Below, one piece after another: positions 24,102 through 33,125 of a stretch of 47,577 nt of DNA. The position numbers and the translations under genes are program-made. A model generated the notes under the pieces. The model searched no databases. It saw nothing but the letters and a program-made list of their open reading frames with translations, and was not told the origin of the DNA. The stretch is from assembly GCA_947475815.1 (NCBI GenBank), contig CANJOT010000004.1:1-47577 (forward strand). Reading direction: 5' to 3'. The DNA comes from Burkholderiales bacterium. GTDB taxonomy: Bacteria > Pseudomonadota > Gammaproteobacteria > Burkholderiales > Burkholderiaceae_D. Every line of letters starts with the position of its first letter. Within the stretch, counting starts at the first letter, position 1.

Positions 24102-25975
24102 AGCCGGACAGTGAACGGTTCGCGGCGCGCGAGCGGGCCGCCCGGGTCTATTTTGACTACGCGCTCACCGGCATCATCGAAACCACGCGCAGCGGCCTGA
24201 TCGTCAACGCCAATCCGGCCGCCGCCAGCATCAGCGGCTTTGACGCCAAGGTCCTGCGCGGCATGCCCTTGCAAAGCCTGGTCGCGCCAGCGTCATCGGC
24301 CCGACTGCAACGCCATGTCGATCTGCTCCTCGAACAGGGCATCAGCCAGACCGAGTGCCGCATGCTGCGCCACGATGGCCGCGAGATCATCGTTGAACTG
24401 GCCTCCATCCAGGTCGACGACGATCACTACGTGCACGTCTTCGATGATGTCACCGAAGCGCGCCAGGCCGCGGACGAACTTGAACGTGCGCGCGCCGCCG
24501 CCGAAGCGGCCAATCGGGCCAAGGGCGAATTTCTGTCCAACATCAGTCATGAGATGCGCACACCGCTGGCGGGCATCATCGGCCTTGCCCAGCTGACTCT
24601 GGGCACCACGCTCGATGCGCAACAGCGCGAGTTTCTCGGCACCATCAATCGTCTGGGCGCAAACCTGCTGCAGATCATCAACGACCTGCTCGACACCGCC
24701 AAACTCGAGTCGGGCCGCCTTGACGTCGAGAACGCGCCCTTCGATCTGCACGACCTGATTGGCGAGCTGGCGGCGCTGCGTGCCCAGATCAAACCCGGGC
24801 AGCAGCTCGACCTCGGCCTGCACATCGCAGCCGGAGTACCGCGCCAGATCATCGGCGATCGCCTGCGGCTGGGCCAGTGCGTCACCAATCTGGTGGGCAA
24901 CGCCATCAAGTTCACACCCCAAGGCCGCGTCGATCTGTATGCCGATGTCGTAGCGCCCGCGGAGCAAGGCGGCGGCACCCTGCTGCGTCTGGTCGTGGAG
25001 GATACTGGCATCGGCATTCCAGCCGACGCGCTCGGCGGCCTGTTCGCGCCGTTCAGTCAGGCCGAAACCTCGACAGCACGGCGCTTTGGCGGCACCGGTC
25101 TGGGCCTGCACATCACGCGCGAGCTGGCGCAGGCCATGGGCGGCACGCTCGAGGTGTACAGCAGCGTCGGCCAGGGTAGTCGCTTCACGCTCACCCTGCC
25201 CCTGCAGACGCTCACCAAGGCGCTGCCGGCGCAAACTGCCGGCCCGGCCTTCGACGAGGTGCCGCAGGAGTTTCGCGGCCGCCGTGTGTTGGTGGCCGAG
25301 GACGATACCGTCAACCAGATGGTCATCACGCAATGGCTGGGACGGGCCGGCATCTCTGTGCAAGGGGCGGCCAACGGCCTCGCCGTGCTCGAACACTTCG
25401 CCGGCGGCGCGTTGGACTGCGAGCTGGTGTTCATGGATGTGCAGATGCCCGGCCTCGATGGTCTTGAGGCGACGCGCCAGCTGCGCGCCAGCGGCCAGAC
25501 CGTGACCATCGTCGGCCTGTCTGCCGGCGCGAGCGCGGCCGAACAACAGGCTTGCCTCGATGCCGGCATGAGCGATTTTCTGGCCAAGCCGCTCGATCTG
25601 GACGAATTGTGGGGCTGCCTGACGCGCTGGCTGCCACCGCTGGACGCGCAAGAGAGCACGCCAAGCGAGTCGGTCGAAAGCCGTTTTCTCAATGACCAGA
25701 ATGCTCTGGCGCAAGCGCGCGCCGCGTTTCGCAGCAGCCATCATCACGACGGCCAGCGTCTGGCCGACCTGCTGTCGGCCGGACACATCGACGCGGCGGC
25801 ACGCCTGGCCCATCAGTTGCGCGGTTCGGCCGCCACTCTTGGGCTGCAGCGTCTGGCCGCGCTGGCCCGCGCGCTGGAGCAGGATCTGGCCGGCGAGGCT
25901 GAGCTCTCCTTGCTGTCAGCCCGCTGTGCGGACATCCACAGCGAACTCGAACTGGCCTGCGCCCGCTTCGGCTGA
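24098..25975 (+). CDS. Hybrid histidine kinase PAS-HisKA-HATPase-REC-HPt
   Basis: A 625-residue soluble hybrid kinase with a complete phosphorelay. PAS is at about 15-125 (ALTGIIETTRSGLIVNANP). HisKA has His151 in SNISHEMRTPLAG. HATPase has N-box VTNLVGNAIKF near 262-272, EDTGIGIP and GGTGLGLHI. The receiver has Asp447 (FMDVQMPGLDG) and Lys497. The C-terminal HPt has His572 in AHQLRGSAATLG. The relay can therefore run His151, Asp447, His572 and on to a free receiver; the nearest candidate is the OmpR-type regulator at 18125. The ATG overlaps the stop of the phosphatase/kinase fusion by 4 bp, so the two sensors are made together, perhaps integrating one periplasmic signal into two output routes (inference). 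Confidence 0.93.
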   Translation: MKPDSERFAARERAARVYFDYALTGIIETTRSGLIVNANPAAASISGFDAKVLRGMPLQSLVAPASSARLQRHVDLLLEQGISQTECRMLRHDGREIIVELASIQVDDDHYVHVFDDVTEARQAADELERARAAAEAANRAKGEFLSNISHEMRTPLAGIIGLAQLTLGTTLDAQQREFLGTINRLGANLLQIINDLLDTAKLESGRLDVENAPFDLHDLIGELAALRAQIKPGQQLDLGLHIAAGVPRQIIGDRLRLGQCVTNLVGNAIKFTPQGRVDLYADVVAPAEQGGGTLLRLVVEDTGIGIPADALGGLFAPFSQAETSTARRFGGTGLGLHITRELAQAMGGTLEVYSSVGQGSRFTLTLPLQTLTKALPAQTAGPAFDEVPQEFRGRRVLVAEDDTVNQMVITQWLGRAGISVQGAANGLAVLEHFAGGALDCELVFMDVQMPGLDGLEATRQLRASGQTVTIVGLSAGASAAEQQACLDAGMSDFLAKPLDLDELWGCLTRWLPPLDAQESTPSESVESRFLNDQNALAQARAAFRSSHHHDGQRLADLLSAGHIDAAARLAHQLRGSAATLGLQRLAALARALEQDLAGEAELSLLSARCADIHSELELACARFG

Positions 25976-26317
25976 CGCGACTGAACCCTGCCGCGCTGCA
26001 CGCTGCCGCACAGTGTGCGTCGACAGCAGGTCCTGCCCCCGCAATCAGGCACCGCCTCGACGATGGCCGCGGGCGGTGCAGAGTGTTTTCGCATCTTTTT
26101 CAGTTCGGACACAATCCGTCCCGACCCCTGCGCTCTAATGCTGGAATGAATTTTCAACGCCCAAGCCATCCTGCTCTCGCCCACAACGCGACCGCAGACA
26201 TGGCATGCTGCGCTACGGGCGGCCGTGCCTCTCCCAGCATGGGTCAGAGCGAGCGCCTCTTGACCGGCCCCACCGGCAGCCACGCTCCTGACATCGCGGA
26301 CCCCCAGGCTCTTTACC
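25976..26317. other. 342-bp spacer without a convincing gene
   Basis: An 86-codon open frame starts at 26083 but has no family resemblance, no clear ribosome site, and overlaps the start of the GGDEF-EAL gene. It probably holds the 3' end of the relay-kinase transcript and the promoter of the next gene; no clear terminator hairpin was found by eye. Confidence 0.5.
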
Positions 26318-27736
26318 ATGTACCCACTGCTACGCCGGCCTGACCGCCGCCTGCTGCCACAATTGATTGACCGGGCGCTGCCGCGCGCGCGCGGCAGCGC
26401 ACCCATGTTTGCCGTACTGCTCATTGAGCTTGAGCGCCGCACGCCACGAGCGATGGCGGAATCTCCCCGCCGGGCTTACACCCCCATGGATGCACTCTCG
26501 GAGCTGACTGACGATCAGCTTGTGCGTCAGGTTTCTGCACGTCTCGAATCCTGTCTGCGCCCTTCTGATCTGGTGGCCCGTTACGGCACCAACGAATTAC
26601 TCGTCGTGCTCCAGCACCTCAGCCACGACAGTGAAGCCCGGCTGGTTGCGCTCGCGCTCATGAATCAGCTCGGCCGGGCATTCACGTTCAACGACCAGAA
26701 CAGCGTCCTTGGCGTGAACGTCGGTGTCAGTCTCTATCCCAACGACGGTGAGGACACCGCGGCCCTGTTGTCTCATGCCGAAACTGCACTGGGCCGGGCG
26801 CGCGCCGCGGAGCACCAGAGCCTGCATTTCTATAACGGCGACCGGCAGACCGACATGGTCGCTCACCGCGCGCTCGAAGCAGACCTGCACGTTGCGCTCG
26901 ACCAGAATCAGCTACTCGTCCTTTATCAGCCGGTCTATCACCTGCCCGAGCGCCGGCTTTCCGGCGTAGAAGCGCTGCTACGCTGGAACCATCCGGTGCA
27001 TGGACAGATCGGACCGGAGGCATTCCTGTCCACTGCTGAGCAAAGCGGCCTCATCGAGGTGCTCGGCCGCTGGGTGGTCACGGAAGTCTGCCGACAGTCC
27101 GGCCTGTGGACGCAGCAGGGTTTGGACGTGCAGGTCTGCATCAATATTTCCGGCCGGCAGTTCGGCCACGGCCTGCCCATCGCCTGGCTGCACGAGACCC
27201 TGACACAGCACCGGGTCCGTCCCTGGTCGGTGACCTTCGAAATCACCGAGCACGCGCTGATGAGCGCCGCCCCTGCCGTGCGCGAATGGCTGCATGAGCT
27301 TGCGTTGCTGTGCATCAATATTGCGCTCGATGATTTTGGCACCGGCAATGTTACGCCCGAACAATTGATTGAATTCAACATTCGCCAACTCAAGATCAAT
27401 CCATCTCTGCTGCACTCGCCGGGCGAGGATGATGCGCATCATTCTCTGGTGAAATCGATCATCAAGCTCGGCAAGACAATGAAGCTGCCCGTGACCGCCA
27501 AGTGTGTGGAAGACGTCGCTACACTGGCTGCGCTGCAAGCCGCTGATTGCATGCTGGCACAGGGCTTTTATCTGGCCCACCCACTGCCTGCTCATGAAGT
27601 GCCCGCGCTGGCCGACCGCATGCCGCACACTGGCCTGACGGCGTCCCACGTGCGCCACCTCACGCATGCGAGCCCCCTTACCCTGACATCCAGTGTCGCC
27701 ACGCGCTTGCGCGAGATGATCGGCGCGACCCTCTAG
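26318..27736 (+). CDS. Degenerate GGDEF-EAL domain protein
   Basis: A 472-residue cytoplasmic protein. The GGDEF domain (about 1-175) has RYGTNELLV at residues 88-96, so the diguanylate cyclase signature is lost. The EAL domain (about 185-430) keeps Glu218 (VEALLRW), Asn276, Glu311 (EITE), Asp338/Asp339 (LDDFGTG), Lys359, Glu398 and Gln415. Asn361 replaces the Asp of the usual LKID, and Lys395 replaces the first Glu of the usual AEGVE, a metal/water residue in active phosphodiesterases. Weak or absent c-di-GMP hydrolysis and a receptor or protein-interaction role are therefore plausible. Its stop overlaps that of the convergent kinase in a shared CTAG. The start at 26318 has a poor ribosome site and could be further downstream. 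Confidence 0.88.
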   Translation: MYPLLRRPDRRLLPQLIDRALPRARGSAPMFAVLLIELERRTPRAMAESPRRAYTPMDALSELTDDQLVRQVSARLESCLRPSDLVARYGTNELLVVLQHLSHDSEARLVALALMNQLGRAFTFNDQNSVLGVNVGVSLYPNDGEDTAALLSHAETALGRARAAEHQSLHFYNGDRQTDMVAHRALEADLHVALDQNQLLVLYQPVYHLPERRLSGVEALLRWNHPVHGQIGPEAFLSTAEQSGLIEVLGRWVVTEVCRQSGLWTQQGLDVQVCINISGRQFGHGLPIAWLHETLTQHRVRPWSVTFEITEHALMSAAPAVREWLHELALLCINIALDDFGTGNVTPEQLIEFNIRQLKINPSLLHSPGEDDAHHSLVKSIIKLGKTMKLPVTAKCVEDVATLAALQAADCMLAQGFYLAHPLPAHEVPALADRMPHTGLTASHVRHLTHASPLTLTSSVATRLREMIGATL

Positions 27737-29196
27737 CCCGATTTTTTCCCGACTAAAGTGAGCGCGCCGACGGCATCGGCATCGGCATCCGCTTCGTTGA
27801 CGACACCGGGCTCCAATGGCGATCGATGCGGCGCGACGCCCTGGCCGCCATGAACGACTTCGCGTGGCAGAAAAATGTGCACCCTGGTGCCCTTGCCGGG
27901 TGCCGTGTCGACTTCGATTTCACCATCCGACTGGCGCACGAATCCAAACACCATGGTCAGCCCGAGGCCGGTGCCAGCGCCGCCGCCGGTGCGCACAGCA
28001 GTGCCGTCAACACCCCCCTTGGTACTGAAAAAGGGTTCGAAGATGTGGTCACGCACAGCGGGCGACATGCCCACGCCCGTGTCGGCCACTTCAATCACCA
28101 CGTATTCGCCCAGAGGCAGTCCGGCCGGCGCGGCGCGATCGACGATGAAACGCTCATTGCGCGTGCTGATGGTCACCTCACCGCCGGCAGGCATGGCATC
28201 CCGGGCATTGTTGACCAGATTCTGCACACAGGAATCAAAATAGTCGCCGTCCACCTTGACGCGCCAGATCCACGGCGTCAGGTTGAGCTTCAGATGAATG
28301 CGCTCACCCAGTGCGCCGTCGAGCACCTTGACCAGATCGCGGATGCGGCCGTTGAGGTTGCACGACGCGGGCTCGAGAAAGCCGCTGCGTGTATAGGCCA
28401 GCAAAGCCTGCACCATGGTCGTGCCCCGCATCGCCGCGTCCAGAGCAGTCTGGCAGGCTGCCTGACTGTCGGCATCGCCCGCATGCCGCGCCCGCATGCT
28501 CTCGAGACTGGCCACCACCCGGCCGAGGATGTCATCAAACTCGGGCGCCATGGCGGCCGTCAGCTTGCTCATGGCTTCGATTTTCTGTTTTTCGAGCAGC
28601 TTGTCCGACAACGCCTGCTGCGCCCTGTAGAGGACGGTCAGGGCAACCATCATGCCAATGGCGACGGGCGCAAACGCAGCAATGGAGGTCACCCAGGCCC
28701 GCGTGCTGTAGGCGTAGCTTGCAAAATCGATCGAAAAATGTAGGCGCCCAAGCGCAATCAGGACCGTCATGCCGACCAGAAACAGCAAGGAAAACCCAAC
28801 CAGCATCCAGGCGATGCGCGGCCCCAGCAAGAACATGGCCAGCACCTGAGCAAAGAAAAACCATACGAAAATACCGGTGGCCAGGCCAAAGGTCCACATG
28901 CCTCCCATCGCCAGAATGACGATCAGGCCGATAAGAAGCATCGACTTCGTGCGTGTGCCGAGCTGACGGCGCGCCAGACTGGCCGTGACCAGGATGAAGC
29001 CCACCAGAACATGCACGATCATGACCGGCTGAAAGCCGATCTCACTCATGCGCGACAGGCTCGCGATCACCGCCAGCGGCCAGGTCAGCGCGAGGATTAG
29101 CAATGCCCCGTTGGCAACCTCCTCGCGGGTATCAGCCCAATGGGATTGCGAGAGCTCCTTCTCGGAAATGGCAAATGCAGAGGTGAAGCTTGCCAT
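27733..29196 (-). CDS. Multi-spanning sensor kinase-like protein with Pro at the phospho-acceptor His
   Basis: A 487-residue protein with about six hydrophobic segments between residues 30 and 190, then a kinase core. The ATPase domain looks functional: N-box LVNNARDAM at 327-335, VADTGVGMS near 370, FEPFFSTKGG and GAGTGLGLT. The dimerisation helix, normally AHDFNN in this class, reads SKLTAAMAPEFDDIL, so Pro218 replaces the His and the next residues are also changed. Self-phosphorylation at the usual site is impossible; it may act on another protein, act as a phosphatase-type partner, or be a decayed kinase. The rest of the frame is intact and long, which argues against decay. It is convergent with the GGDEF-EAL gene. 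The C-terminus after about 450 is Ala/Asp-rich. Confidence 0.88.
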   Translation of the reverse strand: MASFTSAFAISEKELSQSHWADTREEVANGALLILALTWPLAVIASLSRMSEIGFQPVMIVHVLVGFILVTASLARRQLGTRTKSMLLIGLIVILAMGGMWTFGLATGIFVWFFFAQVLAMFLLGPRIAWMLVGFSLLFLVGMTVLIALGRLHFSIDFASYAYSTRAWVTSIAAFAPVAIGMMVALTVLYRAQQALSDKLLEKQKIEAMSKLTAAMAPEFDDILGRVVASLESMRARHAGDADSQAACQTALDAAMRGTTMVQALLAYTRSGFLEPASCNLNGRIRDLVKVLDGALGERIHLKLNLTPWIWRVKVDGDYFDSCVQNLVNNARDAMPAGGEVTISTRNERFIVDRAAPAGLPLGEYVVIEVADTGVGMSPAVRDHIFEPFFSTKGGVDGTAVRTGGGAGTGLGLTMVFGFVRQSDGEIEVDTAPGKGTRVHIFLPREVVHGGQGVAPHRSPLEPGVVNEADADADAVGALTLVGKKSG

Positions 29197-29247
29197 GCAT
29201 ACAGCTCCGTGCAGACGACAGGTGAACGATGCGGCGGTCGGCGGGCG

Positions 29248-29712
29248 TCAGGCCGGCGGTCGCTTCAAATGAAATTCGCCACTGGCGTGGCAGTAGACCT
29301 TGCCACTGGCGTCTTCAATACGCCCTTCAGTGCGGGCGCGGCGCTCGCCCATGTCGACCACCTTGCCAAACAGGCTCAAGGGTCCGCAATCGAGGCCGGG
29401 CGCAGCGACAAAACGGGTGTTCAGTTCAATGGTCAGCGCGCGCGCACCGCGCGGCAGGCTGCTGTTGACCGCCATCGCCATGGCGCCATCCATCATGGTC
29501 GCCATCGCGCCACCGTGCAGCGTGGCATGGTTGTACAGATGTGGCCCCGGCGTGACCTCCATGCGCACCGCGCCATGCTGCACATCCACCAGCTGCCAGC
29601 CGACGTTGCGCGCCATCGGGCTCGCCGGAAATACGCCGGCCATCAGCGCACGCACATACTCCAAGCCCGAGAGATCTTCGCGGCGCGGAGCGGCCTGACC
29701 CGGCGCGTTCAC
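29248..29712 (-). CDS. PaaI-type hot-dog thioesterase
   Basis: A 154-residue hot-dog protein of the PaaI/4-hydroxybenzoyl-CoA-thioesterase-like class, expected to hydrolyse acyl-CoA esters in the cytoplasm. The key segment YNHATLHGGAMATMMDGAMA (near residues 60-80) carries the HGG turn and acidic residue of the class; ELNTRFVAAP and GKVVDMGERRARTEG follow, as in the family. The start is uncertain: GTG at 29712 is used, while the frame is open to a TTG at 29742, and neither has a strong ribosome site. It lies 298 bp after the SDR gene on the same strand and may be the distal gene of the LysR-linked operon. It is 51 bp from the start of the kinase-like gene on the same strand. Confidence 0.85.
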   Translation of the reverse strand: MNAPGQAAPRREDLSGLEYVRALMAGVFPASPMARNVGWQLVDVQHGAVRMEVTPGPHLYNHATLHGGAMATMMDGAMAMAVNSSLPRGARALTIELNTRFVAAPGLDCGPLSLFGKVVDMGERRARTEGRIEDASGKVYCHASGEFHLKRPPA

Positions 29713-30010
29713 GCAAACACCCGGTGCAGGGCAGCGGAGCAAGTGCGCCCGCCTTGCCGCACGGACCGTTCGGTAGGCGACAGGGCTTGACCAGAGGATT
29801 TTCGCCAGTCGGCTGGGACTGTTTGGCGGGTACGCATCTTGTTCTCCATTTGGGGGCTCTCAGTTTGCCACGACACGGGCGGCTCGTCGCGCAAGCCTCG
29901 ATTATCGCATCCATGGCCCAGCCACCATACGTCACCGAGCATCCCCATTCGAGCCTGACCTGGTTCGGCAGTCGTTCAGTTTCAGCCAATTCCTGGCAGA
30001 TCTGCCACCT

Positions 30011-30958
30011 TCAGCCACCCGCCTTCTGCGCATCGCCGCGCCTGACAATGGGCACCACCGGCGGCACGCCGTTGAGCAGCGCGCGCGGCAGGCTTTCGTT
30101 GAGCTCCTCGATGGTAAACATGCCATCACCAAACTTGTAGAGCGCCTTGTGGTCTTCACCAAAGAAATAGGTGCTGACCAGTCCCTTTTCGACGTGAAAC
30201 GTCTGGCCATTGACGATGTCAGCATCATCGGTGCACAGGTAGCCGACGAGCGGCGCGATGTATTCCGGGCCGCGGGCAAGATTGGCCATGTCGTATTGCG
30301 CCTGGGTAATGACACCTGCTTCGAGCTTGCGCTTGCGATTGGCGCGCACCTCGGGGGTGTCGGTCATGCGCGTGTCGGCAATCGGGCACAGGGCATTGGC
30401 CGTGATGCCAAACCTCGCTGTCTCTTTTGCGATCGAGCGTGTCAGGCCGATGATGCCAGCCTTGGCGGTAGCGTAATTACACTGCGCCACCGTGCCCTTG
30501 AAAGCGTCTGATGAAATATTGACGATGCGGCCAAAGCCTGCCTTGCGCATATGGCGGATCGCATGCGAGGACATGTTCCACTGACCCTTGATGTGCACCG
30601 CGATGACATCATCGAATTCCTCTTCGGTCATGTTCCAGATCATGCGCTCGCGCACCAGTCCGGCACAATTGACCAGAAAGTCGATGCTGCCAAAGCGGTC
30701 AACGCACTGCTGCACCATCAGGCCGGCCTTCTTGTAATCGGCGACAGAATCAAAGTTGGCGACCGCCTGGCCACCTGCTGTGGTGATCTCGGCCACCACG
30801 TCCTCAGCGGGTCGCTCATCGCTGGGCTCGCCGCTGCGGCCCACGCCCGGATCATTGACCACCACACTGGCACCCTGTGCAGCCAGATACAGGGCAATCG
30901 CACGTCCGATGCCGCGGCCACCGCCGGTGACAATACCGGCCTTTCCCTTGAGTTGCAT
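30011..30958 (-). CDS. SDR-family oxidoreductase, 3-hydroxyacyl-CoA/hydroxysteroid dehydrogenase-like
   Basis: A 315-residue classical SDR with a C-terminal extension of about 60 residues. The cofactor turn TGGGRGIGRA is at residues 11-20. An insertion with VVVNDPGVGRSGEPSDERPA follows strand 2, as in peroxisomal multifunctional-enzyme-type dehydrogenases. The NCAG motif, active Ser (NISSDAF) and YATAK Tyr/Lys are all present. ATG at 30958 has GAGGAG 5 bp upstream. NAD rather than NADP use is suggested by the acidic ND after strand 2. It follows two TctC genes and belongs to the minus-strand run from 36837; it could oxidise the 3-hydroxyacyl-CoA that the thiolase-like enzyme handles (inference). 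Confidence 0.9.
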   Translation of the reverse strand: MQLKGKAGIVTGGGRGIGRAIALYLAAQGASVVVNDPGVGRSGEPSDERPAEDVVAEITTAGGQAVANFDSVADYKKAGLMVQQCVDRFGSIDFLVNCAGLVRERMIWNMTEEEFDDVIAVHIKGQWNMSSHAIRHMRKAGFGRIVNISSDAFKGTVAQCNYATAKAGIIGLTRSIAKETARFGITANALCPIADTRMTDTPEVRANRKRKLEAGVITQAQYDMANLARGPEYIAPLVGYLCTDDADIVNGQTFHVEKGLVSTYFFGEDHKALYKFGDGMFTIEELNESLPRALLNGVPPVVPIVRRGDAQKAGG

Positions 30959-31045
30959 TGTTTCTCCTCGCTCCATGCCATGTTCAGTTCAATTCTTCAC
31001 AGGTGCCCTCGTGGCACCCACCCTCGCCACTGCAAAGACGCTGTA

Positions 31046-32023
31046 CTACTGCGCGGGAATATTAAAATCCTTCTGCTCTTGCAGCGCTCTTTTCGACGCA
31101 AGCTGCAACTCGTTTTCAAAGGCCGCGATGCCGATGTCATAGGGCGACATCGAGAGATTCTGACGCGCCACCTTCATCTCGTTTGAACTCACGACTTCAC
31201 GAAAGGCCTCACGCAGTTTTTCGAGAATGGGCGCAGGTACGTCGGAGCGCGCAAACAGCGAGATCCAGGCAAAATCAAGCATCTGCGCATAGCCTTCCTC
31301 GCGGAAGGTTTGCACATCGGGCAGGAATTCGGAGCGGTTCTCGCTGGAGATGGCGATCAGCCGCAGGTCCTTCGATTTGGCGTGTGGCAGGGCCAGCGAC
31401 ACCGAGGCGAAATATCCATCGATATGCCCGCCCAGCACCGCCGTGACGCCATCTGCGCCACCCTTATAGGGAATTTCCTGCCACTTGAATCCACCGGCAA
31501 TCGCGAGTTGCTCGGCCAGAATGTGGGTGCGACCACCACGACCAAGCGTACCGTAGGAAAGCTGACCATTGCGGCTTTGCGCGTAAGCAACAAACTCTTT
31601 GAGCGTATGCACCGGCAGTTTGGCCGGGATCATTAGCACGTAGGCGGTCAGACCCAACACGCTCACAGGCTTGAAGTCGGACAAGGCATAACCGGGGTCC
31701 TTGAACAGGCTGACGTTGCTCGCCAGACCGTTGGACTGCAGCAGCAGCGTGTAGCCGTCGGGCGGCGCCCCCTTGACCGCGCGCGTGCCGATCAGGGTGC
31801 CGGCGCCGGGCCGGCTCTCGATGATGATGGTTTGCCCGAGTTTCTTGCCGACGCCATCGGCCGCGGCACGTGCCAGCATGTCTGAAGACCCACCCGGGGC
31901 ATAGGGTGAAATGATGCGGATGACGCGCGACGGATAGGGGCTGCTTTGCGCCTGCACACCGGCCCCGGCAAGAGCAAGCAGTGTGGCAAACAGGGGCAGG
32001 CAGATTCGATGGCGGATGTTCAT
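31046..32023 (-). CDS. Bug/TctC-family periplasmic substrate-binding protein (copy 5)
   Basis: A 325-residue protein starting at an ATG with GAGGAG 7 bp upstream. The signal peptide ends GVQAQS near residue 26. SPYAPGGSSDMLAR and ESRPGAGTLIG are canonical, whereas the usual AAPDGYTLL is GAPPDGYTLLLQ with an inserted Pro, and lobe 2 reads IPYKGGADGVTAVLGG. It lies 70 bp behind copy 6; the two adjacent genes share little beyond the family motifs, so they look like separately acquired paralogues rather than a recent duplication. It is placed between copy 6 and the SDR in the operon, and its own ribosome site is the strongest of the pair. Confidence 0.92.
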   Translation of the reverse strand: MNIRHRICLPLFATLLALAGAGVQAQSSPYPSRVIRIISPYAPGGSSDMLARAAADGVGKKLGQTIIIESRPGAGTLIGTRAVKGAPPDGYTLLLQSNGLASNVSLFKDPGYALSDFKPVSVLGLTAYVLMIPAKLPVHTLKEFVAYAQSRNGQLSYGTLGRGGRTHILAEQLAIAGGFKWQEIPYKGGADGVTAVLGGHIDGYFASVSLALPHAKSKDLRLIAISSENRSEFLPDVQTFREEGYAQMLDFAWISLFARSDVPAPILEKLREAFREVVSSNEMKVARQNLSMSPYDIGIAAFENELQLASKRALQEQKDFNIPAQ

Positions 32024-32093
32024 GTCACAACTCCTCGTGCGTAAGAACAGCTGGATTTTTTTCTTGTTGAACTGCAACGACATGCACATCACA

Positions 32094-33062
32094 TCAAGGC
32101 TGCTGGATCTTCGCTTCACGGGCAAGGCTGCGCCAGCGTTCGGCATCGGTTTTGACGATATCGGCAAACTGCTCCGGGGTCAGAGGCGAGGGCACGGCGG
32201 CTTCACGGGCAAGAAAATTTTTCATCTCGTCCGAGCGCAGCAGATTGTTGATCTGCCTGTTCACCTCAACCACAATGGCACGCGGCGTGCCGGCCGGGGC
32301 ATAGACGCCCCACCAGATGCCAAAGTCATAATCAGGCAGTCCGGACTCGGCCAGCGTTGGCATGTCGGGCGCGAAACTGCTGCGTGTCGTGCCGGTCACT
32401 GCCAGGCCGCGCACACGACCGTCACGCACGAAAGGCATGACCTGCGGCAGGCTGCCGATGTACAGGTCAACGTGACCACCGAGTATGTCGGTCATGATCT
32501 GCGCGCCGCCCTTGTAGGGGACGTGATGCAGGGAGATTCTGGCCTGCGCATTGATGAGTTCAAATGCGAGGTGAGGTGAGCTGCCAAAACCGGTGGTCGC
32601 ATAGGTCAGGCCACCAGGCTTTTGCCGGGCCGCGGCAAACAGTTCACGCGGCGTGCCCGCCGGAGATTTGAGGCTGGCAATCAGCGCCATCGGACCGCGA
32701 CCGACGAAAGCCACTGGAGCAAAGTCCTTGACCGGGTCATATGGTGTCTGCGGATCAATCGCCGGGGCAATGGTCAGTACCGATGAAGTCAGCAACAGCG
32801 TGTAGCCATCCGGTGCCGCCTTGACGACATGCATCACACCGATCGAGCCATTGGCGCCGGGGCGGTTTTCCACCAGCACGCTGCGCTTCCAGACCTCGCG
32901 CAGGCCCGCAGCCAGGCCGCGCGCGAATATGTCGTTTGAACCTCCCGGTGGGTAGGGCACCACAATGCTGACTGGTTTTTCCGGGAACGTCTGGGCAAGC
33001 AGGTCCGCATGGGACAACATGAGCAGAATCAGTGCAAAAACACGCAGAAAGTAACTGGACAT
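32094..33062 (-). CDS. Bug/TctC-family periplasmic substrate-binding protein (copy 6)
   Basis: A 322-residue protein. The signal peptide MSSYFLRVFALILLML is followed by a cleavage area near LLAQT. VPYPPGGSNDIFAR, ENRPGANGSIG, AAPDGYTLL and HVPYKGGAQIMTD are the most canonical set of the eight copies. ATG at 33062 has a weak AAAGAG site; an ATG at 33077 adds five residues and is equally possible. It begins about 60 bp behind the thiolase-like gene, so the operon passes from catabolic enzymes to two binding proteins. The C-terminus ends KIQQP. Confidence 0.92.
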   Translation of the reverse strand: MSSYFLRVFALILLMLSHADLLAQTFPEKPVSIVVPYPPGGSNDIFARGLAAGLREVWKRSVLVENRPGANGSIGVMHVVKAAPDGYTLLLTSSVLTIAPAIDPQTPYDPVKDFAPVAFVGRGPMALIASLKSPAGTPRELFAAARQKPGGLTYATTGFGSSPHLAFELINAQARISLHHVPYKGGAQIMTDILGGHVDLYIGSLPQVMPFVRDGRVRGLAVTGTTRSSFAPDMPTLAESGLPDYDFGIWWGVYAPAGTPRAIVVEVNRQINNLLRSDEMKNFLAREAAVPSPLTPEQFADIVKTDAERWRSLAREAKIQQP

Positions 33063-33125
33063 GATGGGCTCTTTCATGAAACTACTGATGACCTGCAGGG
33101 TTGGTTGCGTGCTGTCATTCCCGTA

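Noticed and set aside
24293-25813. 506-codon minus-strand open frame opposite the hybrid kinase
   Set aside because: Shadow of the PAS-HisKA-REC-HPt gene; no family motif and no ribosome site.
26083-26343. 86-codon open frame before the GGDEF-EAL gene
   Set aside because: No recognisable domain, poor start context, and overlap with the better-supported gene.
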